Below, piece after piece: positions 24,408 through 31,175 of a stretch of 59,458 bases of DNA. The stretch covers positions 1-59,458 of IMG/VR virus record IMGVR_UViG_3300042542_000678, one strand, 5' to 3'. Each line of letters opens with the position of its first letter. Positions within the stretch are counted from its first letter, which is position 1. A program made the translations under genes and the position numbers. The stretch comes from a virus. The notes beneath the pieces were generated by a model. That model was given only the letters and a program-made list of their open reading frames with translations. It was not told the DNA's origin and did no database searches.

Positions 24408-24659
24408 ATGACTTATTGCCAAAAACACAATTATACAATTACCCTTTACCCATATGGTGAGGATGTGGGCATGGGTATCGTCAAGATATCACCCTCTACA
24501 CAGTATGGGTATTGGGAACATGGATACGGCAGCGAGGGTGGTGGGCTGTGGTTTGAGGGTAAAGAACTGGCAGATTTTGATGGTGATTATATGCTGCCAA
24601 AGGCAGTGGTTAAAATGCTGCGAGATAATGGTTATGCATTAGATGAATCGTTTGATTAA
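24408..24659 (+). CDS. Hypothetical early protein
   Basis: An 83-residue acidic, aromatic-rich protein (NYTITLYPYGEDVGMGIVKIS; GYGSEGGGLWFEGKELADFDGDY). The start follows AAAGGAAACATATT. Family unknown; composition recalls small DNA-mimic or inhibitor proteins, which is only a guess. Confidence 0.6.
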   Translation: MTYCQKHNYTITLYPYGEDVGMGIVKISPSTQYGYWEHGYGSEGGGLWFEGKELADFDGDYMLPKAVVKMLRDNGYALDESFD

Positions 24660-24660
24660 C

Positions 24661-24671
24661 TCCTGAAAGGA
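24661..24671 (+). promoter_or_regulatory. TGAAA stem-loop before the 24680 gene
   Basis: TCC-TGAAA-GGA, a 3-bp version after a TAA stop codon, followed by AACATATT and ATG. Confidence 0.55.
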
Positions 24672-24679
24672 AACATATT

Positions 24680-25048
24680 ATGTTAGGCATTAATGTTAGA
24701 AACACAAAGGACAAACCCTTTGCTGATTTAATTGTCGATGGTTTTAAAACTATAGAGACACGGGAAAGCAATAGCTTATATCCCTATGTTGGCAAGCGAA
24801 TAGCAATTGTCAGGACAGGTATGGGTAAGGCATTTGCCATAGGCGAAGTTACTATCACTGGTTTTAGTTGGACAAATAGTAAATCAATTTTCGATACCTA
24901 TCAGCCCCTGCACATGGTGACTGAGGACAATGCCTTTTATTTTAAAGAAGGCACAGGCAAGTTCATGTATTTCTTAGAGAATGCTGTGCGTTATAAAACA
25001 CCTGTTGCTGTTGGCAAGGGTATAGTGGCTAGACAATTAATATCCTGA
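24680..25048 (+). CDS. ASCH-like (PUA-superfamily) protein
   Basis: A 122-residue protein with MLGINVRNTKDKPFADLIVDGFKTIETR, then YPYVGKRIAIVRTG and AFAIGEVTITGF. The pattern (conserved G-x-K-T-I-E-x-R, then a barrel with G-x-R-I-A-I) is that of ASCH domains, which bind RNA or modified nucleotides. A nucleic acid-binding regulatory role in early infection is likely; the ligand is unknown. Confidence 0.62.
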   Translation: MLGINVRNTKDKPFADLIVDGFKTIETRESNSLYPYVGKRIAIVRTGMGKAFAIGEVTITGFSWTNSKSIFDTYQPLHMVTEDNAFYFKEGTGKFMYFLENAVRYKTPVAVGKGIVARQLIS

Positions 25049-25053
25049 AAGGA
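25043..25053 (+). promoter_or_regulatory. TGAAA stem-loop before the 25062 gene
   Basis: TCC-TGAAA-GGA, with the loop TGA as stop codon of the ASCH-like gene and AAGGAAA as Shine-Dalgarno before the ATG. Confidence 0.6.
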
Positions 25054-25061
25054 AACATATT

Positions 25062-25451
25062 ATGAAAGTATTCGTATACTTTAACCTGCACCGCAAGCTG
25101 TTCAGTATCAAGGCACTTGAGGGTGACATGAAGGGGCGTGTCATAGCACATCGTCAACAGGTGCTGCTCAATGATGCGACATTCAAGGTGTCTGAGGCAG
25201 GACGGCAGCGTGTCATCCGTGAGCGGCGTAAGAATGTACATGCTGGTGTCAGTGGCACATGGTTTGGCGATGATGATGTTCAGGGCAGGACTATTGCATT
25301 CACCACCATCAATGGCTCTGCCATTATGTACAACCCTTACAGGTACAGCACATTCGTTCACTTGTATGGTGAGCATCCGATAACATCTGCCCGACTTGTA
25401 GCGCTGAATGTCAGCGACAGCAAGCGTCCATCCATCCACACTTGGGACTAA
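25062..25451 (+). CDS. Conserved phage/plasmid protein (KVFVYFNLHRKLFSI type)
   Basis: A 129-residue basic protein: MKVFVYFNLHRKLFSIKALEG, then KVSEAGRQRVIRERRKNVHAG and YNPYRYSTFVH. I recall this pattern as widespread in phages and mobile elements, without known function. Its central Arg/Lys helix suggests contact with nucleic acid. Confidence 0.65.
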   Translation: MKVFVYFNLHRKLFSIKALEGDMKGRVIAHRQQVLLNDATFKVSEAGRQRVIRERRKNVHAGVSGTWFGDDDVQGRTIAFTTINGSAIMYNPYRYSTFVHLYGEHPITSARLVALNVSDSKRPSIHTWD

Positions 25452-25456
25452 ATAAT

Positions 25457-25759
25457 ATGTTACTTAAACTAGGCATATGGAATGTTCGCATTGTTAATAT
25501 TGGCGATCAATATGGCGGGTGGCGTCTTCCTAATGACAAAGCACCGATGGTAGAGTTCTACGATAATAGATATCCGCATACTGACTATGGGCAGTTTGTC
25601 TCACGCTATTATATCTCCACTATACTTAGTCAAGACAGCCGTGGAGGTGAGTACTCTAACGGACTGTGCCTAGATGGTGGAGTGCCAGCATGGCAGGTAT
25701 CTGCTGAGGATATGGCACAGGTTATAACCTTTCTGAAAGAACACAATGGAAACACCTAA
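25457..25759 (+). CDS. Hypothetical protein
   Basis: A 100-residue protein (LLKLGIWNVRIVNIGDQYGGWRL; RYYISTILSQDSRGGEYSNGLCLDGG). The TTG at 25442 would give a longer form; the ATG at 25457 is preferred. It overlaps the next gene by 14 bases. Family unknown. Confidence 0.6.
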   Translation: MLLKLGIWNVRIVNIGDQYGGWRLPNDKAPMVEFYDNRYPHTDYGQFVSRYYISTILSQDSRGGEYSNGLCLDGGVPAWQVSAEDMAQVITFLKEHNGNT

Positions 25760-25958
25760 ATGTTATTACAGCTTTTCTCAATCAGCCGATGACGATATTA
25801 ATAATTGGAGCGTCATTGTAGATGGGTCACCAATATGCAGCAAGCGTACATTCCCTGAAGCTGTGCGCTGTGCTGAGAGTTTTAAACTAAACCCTTGCCT
25901 ATACTTTTGGAATGGTGTTATAGGACAGTTTGTTCAACTAGGTATATTGAAGAGGTGA
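25746..25958 (+). CDS. Hypothetical protein
   Basis: A 70-residue protein (METPKCYYSFSQSADDDINNW; FPEAVRCAESFKLNPCLYFW). A weak TTC-TGAAA-GAA element lies just before the start, but inside the previous gene. Family unknown. Confidence 0.58.
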   Translation: METPKCYYSFSQSADDDINNWSVIVDGSPICSKRTFPEAVRCAESFKLNPCLYFWNGVIGQFVQLGILKR

Positions 25959-25962
25959 GAGC

Positions 25963-26181
25963 ATGACAACATACATAGACATGTTTAATGTAGACAACTA
26001 CTACACATGGGAGATGGCAGAGTTACAAGGTGCTGTATACACAGTGAAGATATACTCTGTTGATGACCCCAATGAGTTTCCCGGCTCATATATTATATCA
26101 GACATACTTGATGCCATCAATGTAACATGTGAGATGTTAGATGGTAGCCCACATGTTAGAACCCGTATTAGGAGCGAATAA
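25963..26181 (+). CDS. Hypothetical protein
   Basis: A 72-residue acidic protein (MTTYIDMFNVDNYYTWEMAEL; VDDPNEFPGSYIISDILDAI). AGAGGTGAGAGC precedes the ATG. Family unknown. Confidence 0.58.
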   Translation: MTTYIDMFNVDNYYTWEMAELQGAVYTVKIYSVDDPNEFPGSYIISDILDAINVTCEMLDGSPHVRTRIRSE

Positions 26182-26182
26182 A

Positions 26183-26734
26183 ATGGCTAAAGCAGAACAA
26201 TCCCACGAAGACCAATTAAGCAATGTATTTTTTGCGGATGCATTTCCCGATGCTGATAGTCCCGCTGAACTGTATCGCCAAGTGTACAAATACACCGCTT
26301 GTGGTGCATATCTAAGTATGCAAATCGAATACTACAAAACCATAGAACCCGATGGGTTTAATGACTTTCCTTTTGACAAACTTATCAGCGAGTGGGTTCA
26401 TAGTGACGCACTACACCAACTTGGAACTTGGAAAGACTTAGACCAACAGGGAGTGCTGGTCACTGCAATGATGGTTGGCAGCATTGTCGAAGGCATAGAC
26501 CAATGCACAGAAAGTATTGAAGTCGAAGCCAATCAATTGGACGAAGAACCAGAGGAATTTCACAAGCGCTTTTATGCTGCCTTGGGTGAAGTTGAACAGG
26601 AAGCTGAGTCTATTTGGAATGATACTCATGGATGCGAAACATGTGCCGAACATTGGGGCATTAACCTTGACGAAAAACTGTCCCCTGTTTGGACTAAATG
26701 CCCTGATTGTCAAGGGCATGGTACACCAATTTAA
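26183..26734 (+). CDS. Acidic protein with C-terminal zinc ribbon
   Basis: A 183-residue acidic helical protein; near the C-terminus are CETCAEHWG and CPDCQGHGTP, two CxxC knuckles 30 residues apart (the second of DnaJ CxxCxGxG type). Start ATG 26183 follows AGGAGCGAATAA; upstream in-frame starts lie within the preceding gene. The family is unknown. Confidence 0.62.
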   Translation: MAKAEQSHEDQLSNVFFADAFPDADSPAELYRQVYKYTACGAYLSMQIEYYKTIEPDGFNDFPFDKLISEWVHSDALHQLGTWKDLDQQGVLVTAMMVGSIVEGIDQCTESIEVEANQLDEEPEEFHKRFYAALGEVEQEAESIWNDTHGCETCAEHWGINLDEKLSPVWTKCPDCQGHGTPI

Positions 26735-26752
26735 TTATTAGGAGCAAATGAA

Positions 26753-26983
26753 ATGGCTAAAGTAGTATTTGAAAACAATCAATATATTCTCAGGAATGAT
26801 TGGGGTATTGATGATGTTCGTGCTGTTATAGAATCCACTGACAATGCACGAATTAAATCTTTCACAGATGACGATTGTGTCCGTGTGCTTGAGATGGTAG
26901 CGGAGAGTTTCGATGCTAACTATGGCATCACATGGGATAGTTTGGAGCATGCCATCACTACATATATAGAGGATTCAAAATGA
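26753..26983 (+). CDS. Hypothetical protein
   Basis: A 76-residue acidic protein (NNQYILRNDWGIDDVRAVI; DDDCVRVLEMVAESFDANYGITWDSLE). AGGAGCAAATGAA before the ATG. It looks like a small helical domain found singly in many phages; function unknown. Confidence 0.58.
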   Translation: MAKVVFENNQYILRNDWGIDDVRAVIESTDNARIKSFTDDDCVRVLEMVAESFDANYGITWDSLEHAITTYIEDSK

Positions 26984-27045
26984 GTGACGCAGTTATATAC
27001 TTGCTGCACATGATTGAGATCGTTATACTTTTTATTATCCATTGA
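26980..27045 (+). CDS. Possible 21-residue membrane peptide
   Basis: MSDAVIYLLHMIEIVILFIIH starts in an ATGA overlap with the previous gene and is almost entirely hydrophobic. It fills the only gap between neighbours. Very short, so uncertain. Confidence 0.33.
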   Translation: MSDAVIYLLHMIEIVILFIIH

Positions 27046-27058
27046 TGGAGCATTGCAA

Positions 27059-27235
27059 ATGAAAACATTTACAATAGTTATGACCCGTACAGTTTATCAA
27101 TGTGCTGAAATTGAAATAGAAGCGTCCTCTAAATCAGAAGCTGTGCAGCAAGTATTAGATACTCCAGAGCAGCATGTGTGGGAGACAGACTTTATATTAG
27201 ATTATGAAATTGCTTACCTAGAGGAAACAAAATGA
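27059..27235 (+). CDS. Hypothetical protein
   Basis: A 58-residue protein (MKTFTIVMTRTVYQCAEIEIEA..., KSEAVQQVLDTPEQH). A beta-hairpin plus helix pattern as in small phage proteins of unknown role. Preceded by GATGGAGCATTGCAA. Confidence 0.58.
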   Translation: MKTFTIVMTRTVYQCAEIEIEASSKSEAVQQVLDTPEQHVWETDFILDYEIAYLEETK

Positions 27236-27408
27236 AACTAGAAGATGTTCAGATAGCGTTATTCGCTGCATATGATCTAAGTAATTCCATGATTGTCATG
27301 GGTTTAGGTTCACGACCAACTGAGAATGATACATTTGAGGAAAGCATTGCAGTGATCATTGATTTTTTAATTAGTCTTGAAACACAAATAGTAGAGGAAT
27401 CAAAATGA
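27232..27408 (+). CDS. Hypothetical small acidic protein
   Basis: A 58-residue protein (MKLEDVQIALFAAYDLSNSM..., FEESIAVIIDFLISLE) with ATGA overlaps at both ends (27232 and 27405). The coupling supports expression; family unknown. Confidence 0.58.
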   Translation: MKLEDVQIALFAAYDLSNSMIVMGLGSRPTENDTFEESIAVIIDFLISLETQIVEESK

Positions 27409-27638
27409 AACAATCAGACTATTCAAGACTTGAAGACATGTTAGGTCGTGCCTATGAATTGGCAGTACAGGTGGTGAACGGAGACAAGGCATCCATCTCA
27501 CTTGCTGAGGAAGTATCAGGTGAGTGCGCTGAGTTGCTAGCTCTAATGGATGGCGACATGGGTGCATTCGGTGAAGAGGAATTAATCGATAAAGAACTGC
27601 AATCTCTGGCTTTCGCATTAAACAAGGAAACAAAATGA
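27405..27638 (+). CDS. Hypothetical small acidic protein
   Basis: A 77-residue helical acidic protein (YSRLEDMLGRAYELAVQVVNG; AEEVSGECAELLALMDGDMG). ATGA overlaps on both sides. Family unknown. Confidence 0.58.
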   Translation: MKQSDYSRLEDMLGRAYELAVQVVNGDKASISLAEEVSGECAELLALMDGDMGAFGEEELIDKELQSLAFALNKETK

Positions 27639-27907
27639 AAACATTCACAGTTATTGTATACTCCGATGCAGGGCATGCATGGGGTAAGGTGAAGCGTCAA
27701 GTGCTGGTGAATCTAGGCATTGCAGACAAGGTGTCTACATACAGCTACCAGTACAAGGACAATGTATATCTTGAAGAAGATTGCGATCTTAGGCTATTAA
27801 TGGAGGCACTGCCTGAAACAACTCGCATTAAGTTTGTTGAGAAGCACACTGATAATAACAGCCGCATCCGTTCATACTCTAGTTACTCCACAGAAAGCGC
27901 AACATGA
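27635..27907 (+). CDS. Hypothetical protein
   Basis: A 90-residue protein (FTVIVYSDAGHAWGKVKRQVL; KVSTYSYQYKDNVYLEEDCDL). I recall similar GHAWGKV proteins as widespread in phages and mobile elements without known function. Coupled to both neighbours by ATGA overlaps. Confidence 0.62.
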   Translation: MKTFTVIVYSDAGHAWGKVKRQVLVNLGIADKVSTYSYQYKDNVYLEEDCDLRLLMEALPETTRIKFVEKHTDNNSRIRSYSSYSTESAT

Positions 27908-28050
27908 TTGATACTAGAGTGCCATCAATTACACTGGTATATAAACTAGTGAACGCTGCCATACATGAGTTTAAAGATAAAGAATATGAAGAGGCTATTG
28001 AGTCACTTGAGATGGCGAAAAGAACTCTTGAGGATATAGCAGATGTCTAA
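27904..28050 (+). CDS. Hypothetical small protein
   Basis: A 48-residue helical protein (VYKLVNAAIHEFKDKEYEEA) that fills the space between two overlapping genes. Family unknown. Confidence 0.52.
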   Translation: MIDTRVPSITLVYKLVNAAIHEFKDKEYEEAIESLEMAKRTLEDIADV

Positions 28051-28291
28051 TCTAATAAAGGTTACAATTTTCTGTGCGTTAGTATTAGCATCTAATGTAG
28101 CAAACTTTTGGGCAGGTGGTGAATATGAGCGCATGAAGCAAGAGCTTGTTGATGCACATGTTCAAAGTAGATGTTATGCTAAAGATAAGTTCGAAGCCTT
28201 CGTGGCTAAGGATGGTGTGGACTACGCTTGTTTCAAACAAAACATTGAGACAAAGAAGATTAGCAGATCATCAATTGTGTTAGATAATTAA
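28043..28291 (+). CDS. Small protein with N-terminal membrane segment
   Basis: An 82-residue protein with an N-terminal hydrophobic segment (IKVTIFCALVLASNVANFWAGG) and a charged remainder containing two Cys (RCYAKDK, YACFKQ). It may be membrane-anchored or secreted. Function unknown. Confidence 0.55.
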   Translation: MSNLIKVTIFCALVLASNVANFWAGGEYERMKQELVDAHVQSRCYAKDKFEAFVAKDGVDYACFKQNIETKKISRSSIVLDN

Positions 28292-28292
28292 T

Positions 28293-28457
28293 ATGTCACT
28301 AGAATATATGCTTGGATATATGCAAGGACGCAGAGGACAATTTCGTTTCCGGCAAAATGTCAGTGATGAATACAATGCCGGATACTTAAAAGGGTTTGCG
28401 TTATATGAGGGTGACATAATGATACTGAGACAACTAGTTAATAGGTACAACAAATGA
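28293..28457 (+). CDS. Hypothetical small protein
   Basis: A 54-residue protein (MSLEYMLGYMQGRRGQFRFRQ; YNAGYLKGFALYEG) with ATGA overlap to the next gene. Family unknown. Confidence 0.52.
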   Translation: MSLEYMLGYMQGRRGQFRFRQNVSDEYNAGYLKGFALYEGDIMILRQLVNRYNK

Positions 28458-28807
28458 CAAAGAAACAATACACCATTGCAGATATATTACATACCGCTGC
28501 TGATAAATATTTAGTTTCTAATTCACGATATGAGGCAGATCATTTAAAAGAAAGGTTCTCATGCTGTGCAGTCTACTATGCCATCCGTGACATAACTGGT
28601 AACTTTTATGGTTTTGATTCAGAAATATTGCGTGATCAAGTCATGAAAGGATTAACTAATATGGGATGTAAAGTAGGAAGTCATACTTTGTTTGAGAAAT
28701 ATGGCGACCAACCTGATGTGTATGAAAGCATCACCCACGATGTGCAAGGTATGCGTTATATGTGGCTCAAGTGGGCAGCACTGATGGCTGAAGAGCAAGG
28801 GATTTAA
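28454..28807 (+). CDS. Hypothetical protein
   Basis: A 117-residue protein (YTIADILHTAADKYLVSNSRY; FSCCAVYYAIRDITGNFYGF; GMRYMWLKWAALMAEEQG). A helical fold with the 'SCCAVYYA' patch; I recall this as a repeated phage hypothetical but cannot name a family. Confidence 0.6.
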   Translation: MTKKQYTIADILHTAADKYLVSNSRYEADHLKERFSCCAVYYAIRDITGNFYGFDSEILRDQVMKGLTNMGCKVGSHTLFEKYGDQPDVYESITHDVQGMRYMWLKWAALMAEEQGI

Positions 28808-28808
28808 A

Positions 28809-29087
28809 ATGAAAGGCGCTTATATGATTACCGCAATTGATATCAATGACTTTGAAATCCATCCTGTCCGTGAGCTTTACAAGTGTAGGCCAAGGAGCTA
28901 TGTGCAGCTACCAACTGGTGATGTGTTCTACTACGATCACATTGACGGCTCGTACAGCTACTGCCTGAACATGTTCGGTGAGGTGTGTCACTTGGCTGCA
29001 TGGCAGAGTGTGCATCCGCTTGAAAGGGTCAGGCTTCGAATACCAGCACTTGATAAAGACCCTTCACCTGAGTCGGACATTACTTGA
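28809..29087 (+). CDS. Hypothetical protein
   Basis: A 92-residue protein (IDINDFEIHPVRELYKCRPRS; PTGDVFYYDHIDGSYSYCLNMFG). AGGG lies 8 bases upstream of the first ATG; an internal ATG at 28824 is an alternative. The stop codon lies within the next promoter. Confidence 0.58.
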   Translation: MKGAYMITAIDINDFEIHPVRELYKCRPRSYVQLPTGDVFYYDHIDGSYSYCLNMFGEVCHLAAWQSVHPLERVRLRIPALDKDPSPESDIT

Positions 29088-29138
29088 CAAACATTTAACT
29101 TATCGTTTACACTCTAACCCCTAGCAGCAATGTCGCTG
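29084..29138 (+). promoter_or_regulatory. Early promoter 4 with leader palindrome
   Basis: Perfect TTGACA (29084-29089), an 18-base spacer, TACACT (29108-29113, 4 of 6), then after 12 bases CAGC-N6-GCTG (29125-29138). The same spacing as promoters 1 and 2 supports the weaker -10. It drives the DUF932 gene and what follows. Confidence 0.75.
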
Positions 29139-29158
29139 TGTCTTTTAAGGAAACTTCA

Positions 29159-30001
29159 ATGTCTAAACATGTCATCTTCTCCCGCAATGCAAACAACACG
29201 GCCCTGACAACAGAGCGCATCCAACAGCTATCCCCTGCTGTGTTTGCCACTACCAAGCATGACCGCTTGACTGATCGTTATGTTGCGCTGCACACTAGCG
29301 ACCTCATCCCTGTGATGCAGGACTATGGATATGCTCCAGTGCAAGCAGCACAGAAGCGTAGCCGTAAGGTAGCTGCTGAGCATTCGGCCCACATGATTGC
29401 CTTTGCTCGTACTATCGACACTGACTTTGCTCAGGGTGATGTGCGTCCTGAAATCATCTTGTACAACAGCCATGATGGCAGCAGCAGCGTCAAGTTGTTT
29501 GCTGGTGCATTCCGTTTCATCTGCTCTAACGGCATCGTTGCTGGTGACGGCTTCCAGAATCGTATGTATCACAACACCTCTGCATTGTCAGGCTTTGAAG
29601 ACATGCTGCGTAACACAGTGGCTAACCTGCCAGCTATGATGGAGCGTATCAACCTGCTCAAGAGTGTGCAACTGTCCAGTGCATCAGCGTATGAGATGGC
29701 TAAGCGTAGCGTTGCTACTCGTTGGGACATGTACGATACACAGGAGAAGGGTGTCTATGCCATCGAGAAAACCATCACCGATGTGCTTGCCATCAACCGC
29801 AATGAGGATGACCACATGGATGCATTCACTGTGTTCAACCGCATTCAAGAGAGCGTCATCCGTGGCAAGGCATTCGTCAAGAGCCTGACTGAGGCAACAC
29901 CATACGGCTCTATCCGTAAGGCTCGACCCATCAACAGCGTGAAAGAAAACATCCGCATCAATGGCGAGTTGTGGGACATTGCTGAAGAGATGGCTGCGTA
30001 A
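29159..30001 (+). CDS. DUF932 protein
   Basis: A 280-residue protein of the DUF932 (phage/plasmid-like) family: HTSDLIPVMQDYGYAPVQAAQ, then EIILYNSHDGSSSVKLFAGAFRFICSNGIV, the usual signature block. The family occurs in phages, plasmids and near CRISPR or defence loci, with no settled function. Its own promoter and a strong TTAAGGAAAC site imply high early expression. The ATG at 29159 is preferred to 29138, which lies in the leader palindrome. Confidence 0.82.
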   Translation: MSKHVIFSRNANNTALTTERIQQLSPAVFATTKHDRLTDRYVALHTSDLIPVMQDYGYAPVQAAQKRSRKVAAEHSAHMIAFARTIDTDFAQGDVRPEIILYNSHDGSSSVKLFAGAFRFICSNGIVAGDGFQNRMYHNTSALSGFEDMLRNTVANLPAMMERINLLKSVQLSSASAYEMAKRSVATRWDMYDTQEKGVYAIEKTITDVLAINRNEDDHMDAFTVFNRIQESVIRGKAFVKSLTEATPYGSIRKARPINSVKENIRINGELWDIAEEMAA

Positions 30002-30069
30002 CTAGTGTAGTACTTGATGCACATCATTTAAGTATGGTGTGCATTGACAACAACACAAGGGGTATATGT

Positions 30070-30900
30070 ATGGATAAAGACTATGCAATTGGCATGTTCA
30101 TTGGCACAGCTATCGGTGATGCGCTTGGCGCACCGCTAGAATTTACACAGCCAAACACAGGGCATCCGCTCACTGAGATGGTGGGTGGTGGCGCTCACGA
30201 TACTGCTGTTGGTGAGTGGACAGATGACACAGCCATGATGGTATGCATTGCCGATGCGTACATCAACTTCAAAACCTTTTCACCGAAGGTGATTGCTAAT
30301 AATTTCGTTGATTGGAAACGCTACGGCACACATGGTACTCGTGACTATTGCTTTGACATTGGCCGTACAACATCTGATGCACTGTCGAGCATTGAGAAGT
30401 CCCGCATCTATGGTGGCAGCACAGACTACAAGACCAGCGGCAATGGTTCTATCATGCGAATGGCAGCTAATGTTATGGTCAATCATCGATGCATGGCACT
30501 GGCTATTGGTGAGTCTGTTGCGACAGCACTGATTACACACGGCACAAAAGACACTGTGCAATATGTATCGGCACTGGCTGAAGAGCTTCATCGTGGCAGC
30601 AGACTGTCTTGCTATGATGGTCTGCGTGTCAAAGGTGCAGCAAAGCCTGATGGTTCTGTGATGGGCTGCTATGCTTCAGCATGGGATAGCATTGCTCGTA
30701 CAACAAGCTTTAAAGACGCTGTTGTACATGCCATCAACAAGGGTGGTGACGCTGACACAGTGGGTGCTGTCACTGGTATGATTGCTGGCCGTATCTATGG
30801 CTACTCTGCCATCCCTCAGCGCTGGCTCGACAAGCTGGTCAAGCATGATGAGTTGCTTGTCATGGCAAACGATTTGTACTATCTGTACGAAGGAGAATGA
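30070..30900 (+). CDS. ADP-ribosylglycohydrolase family protein
   Basis: A 276-residue enzyme with all the family landmarks: GTAIGDALGAPLEF, EWTDDTAMM (residues 49-57), TSGNGSIMRMAA and GGDADTVGAVTGMIAG (225-240). The Asp pairs bind two magnesium ions in DraG/ARH enzymes, which hydrolyse ADP-ribose from Arg or other acceptors, or act on ADP-ribose metabolites. In a phage it could reverse ADP-ribosylation by host defence toxins, or balance a virion ADP-ribosyltransferase. Lies between DUF932 and the integrase. The ATG at 30070 removes a poor N-terminal extension. Confidence 0.88.
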   Translation: MDKDYAIGMFIGTAIGDALGAPLEFTQPNTGHPLTEMVGGGAHDTAVGEWTDDTAMMVCIADAYINFKTFSPKVIANNFVDWKRYGTHGTRDYCFDIGRTTSDALSSIEKSRIYGGSTDYKTSGNGSIMRMAANVMVNHRCMALAIGESVATALITHGTKDTVQYVSALAEELHRGSRLSCYDGLRVKGAAKPDGSVMGCYASAWDSIARTTSFKDAVVHAINKGGDADTVGAVTGMIAGRIYGYSAIPQRWLDKLVKHDELLVMANDLYYLYEGE

Positions 30901-30902
30901 CA

Positions 30903-31175
30903 ATGAAAAGAATGTGTGACGGGATGGGCGGGAATACCCCTTGCCCACACCCACAGGATTGCACAGTGAGTTGCGGGTTTAACAATGCAGGACTTGATCC
31001 TGTGGAGACTCGTAAGATCAAACCATATCCGTCCGTTCCAGATGATATTGAAGAGCTTAGCATAGAGTGGTACAGCATTGGACAGATGCTTATCGGTGCA
31101 ATATTTGCAGCACTTATAGTGGCGGCTGCGCTTTTAATATTCACTGGTATGTACATAGGCAGGATGCTCATATGA
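30903..31175 (+). CDS. Cys-rich membrane-anchored protein
   Basis: A 90-residue protein with an N-terminal Cys-rich part (MKRMCDGMGGNTPCPHPQDC, CGFNNAG) and a C-terminal membrane segment (IGAIFAALIVAAALLIFTGMYIG). AAGGAG lies 7 bases before the ATG at 30903; the ATG at 30897 is an alternative in ATGA overlap. Function unknown. Confidence 0.58.
   Translation: MKRMCDGMGGNTPCPHPQDCTVSCGFNNAGLDPVETRKIKPYPSVPDDIEELSIEWYSIGQMLIGAIFAALIVAAALLIFTGMYIGRMLI

Noticed and set aside
24680-25048. ASCH-like protein considered as a YTH/EVE-type modified-base reader
   Set aside because: The KTIETR signature fits ASCH better; nothing in the sequence shows a modified-base pocket.
25731-25741. TTC-TGAAA-GAA near the 25746 start as a ninth stem-loop
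   Set aside because: It lies within coding sequence with a 3-bp stem, so chance or codon use explains it as well.
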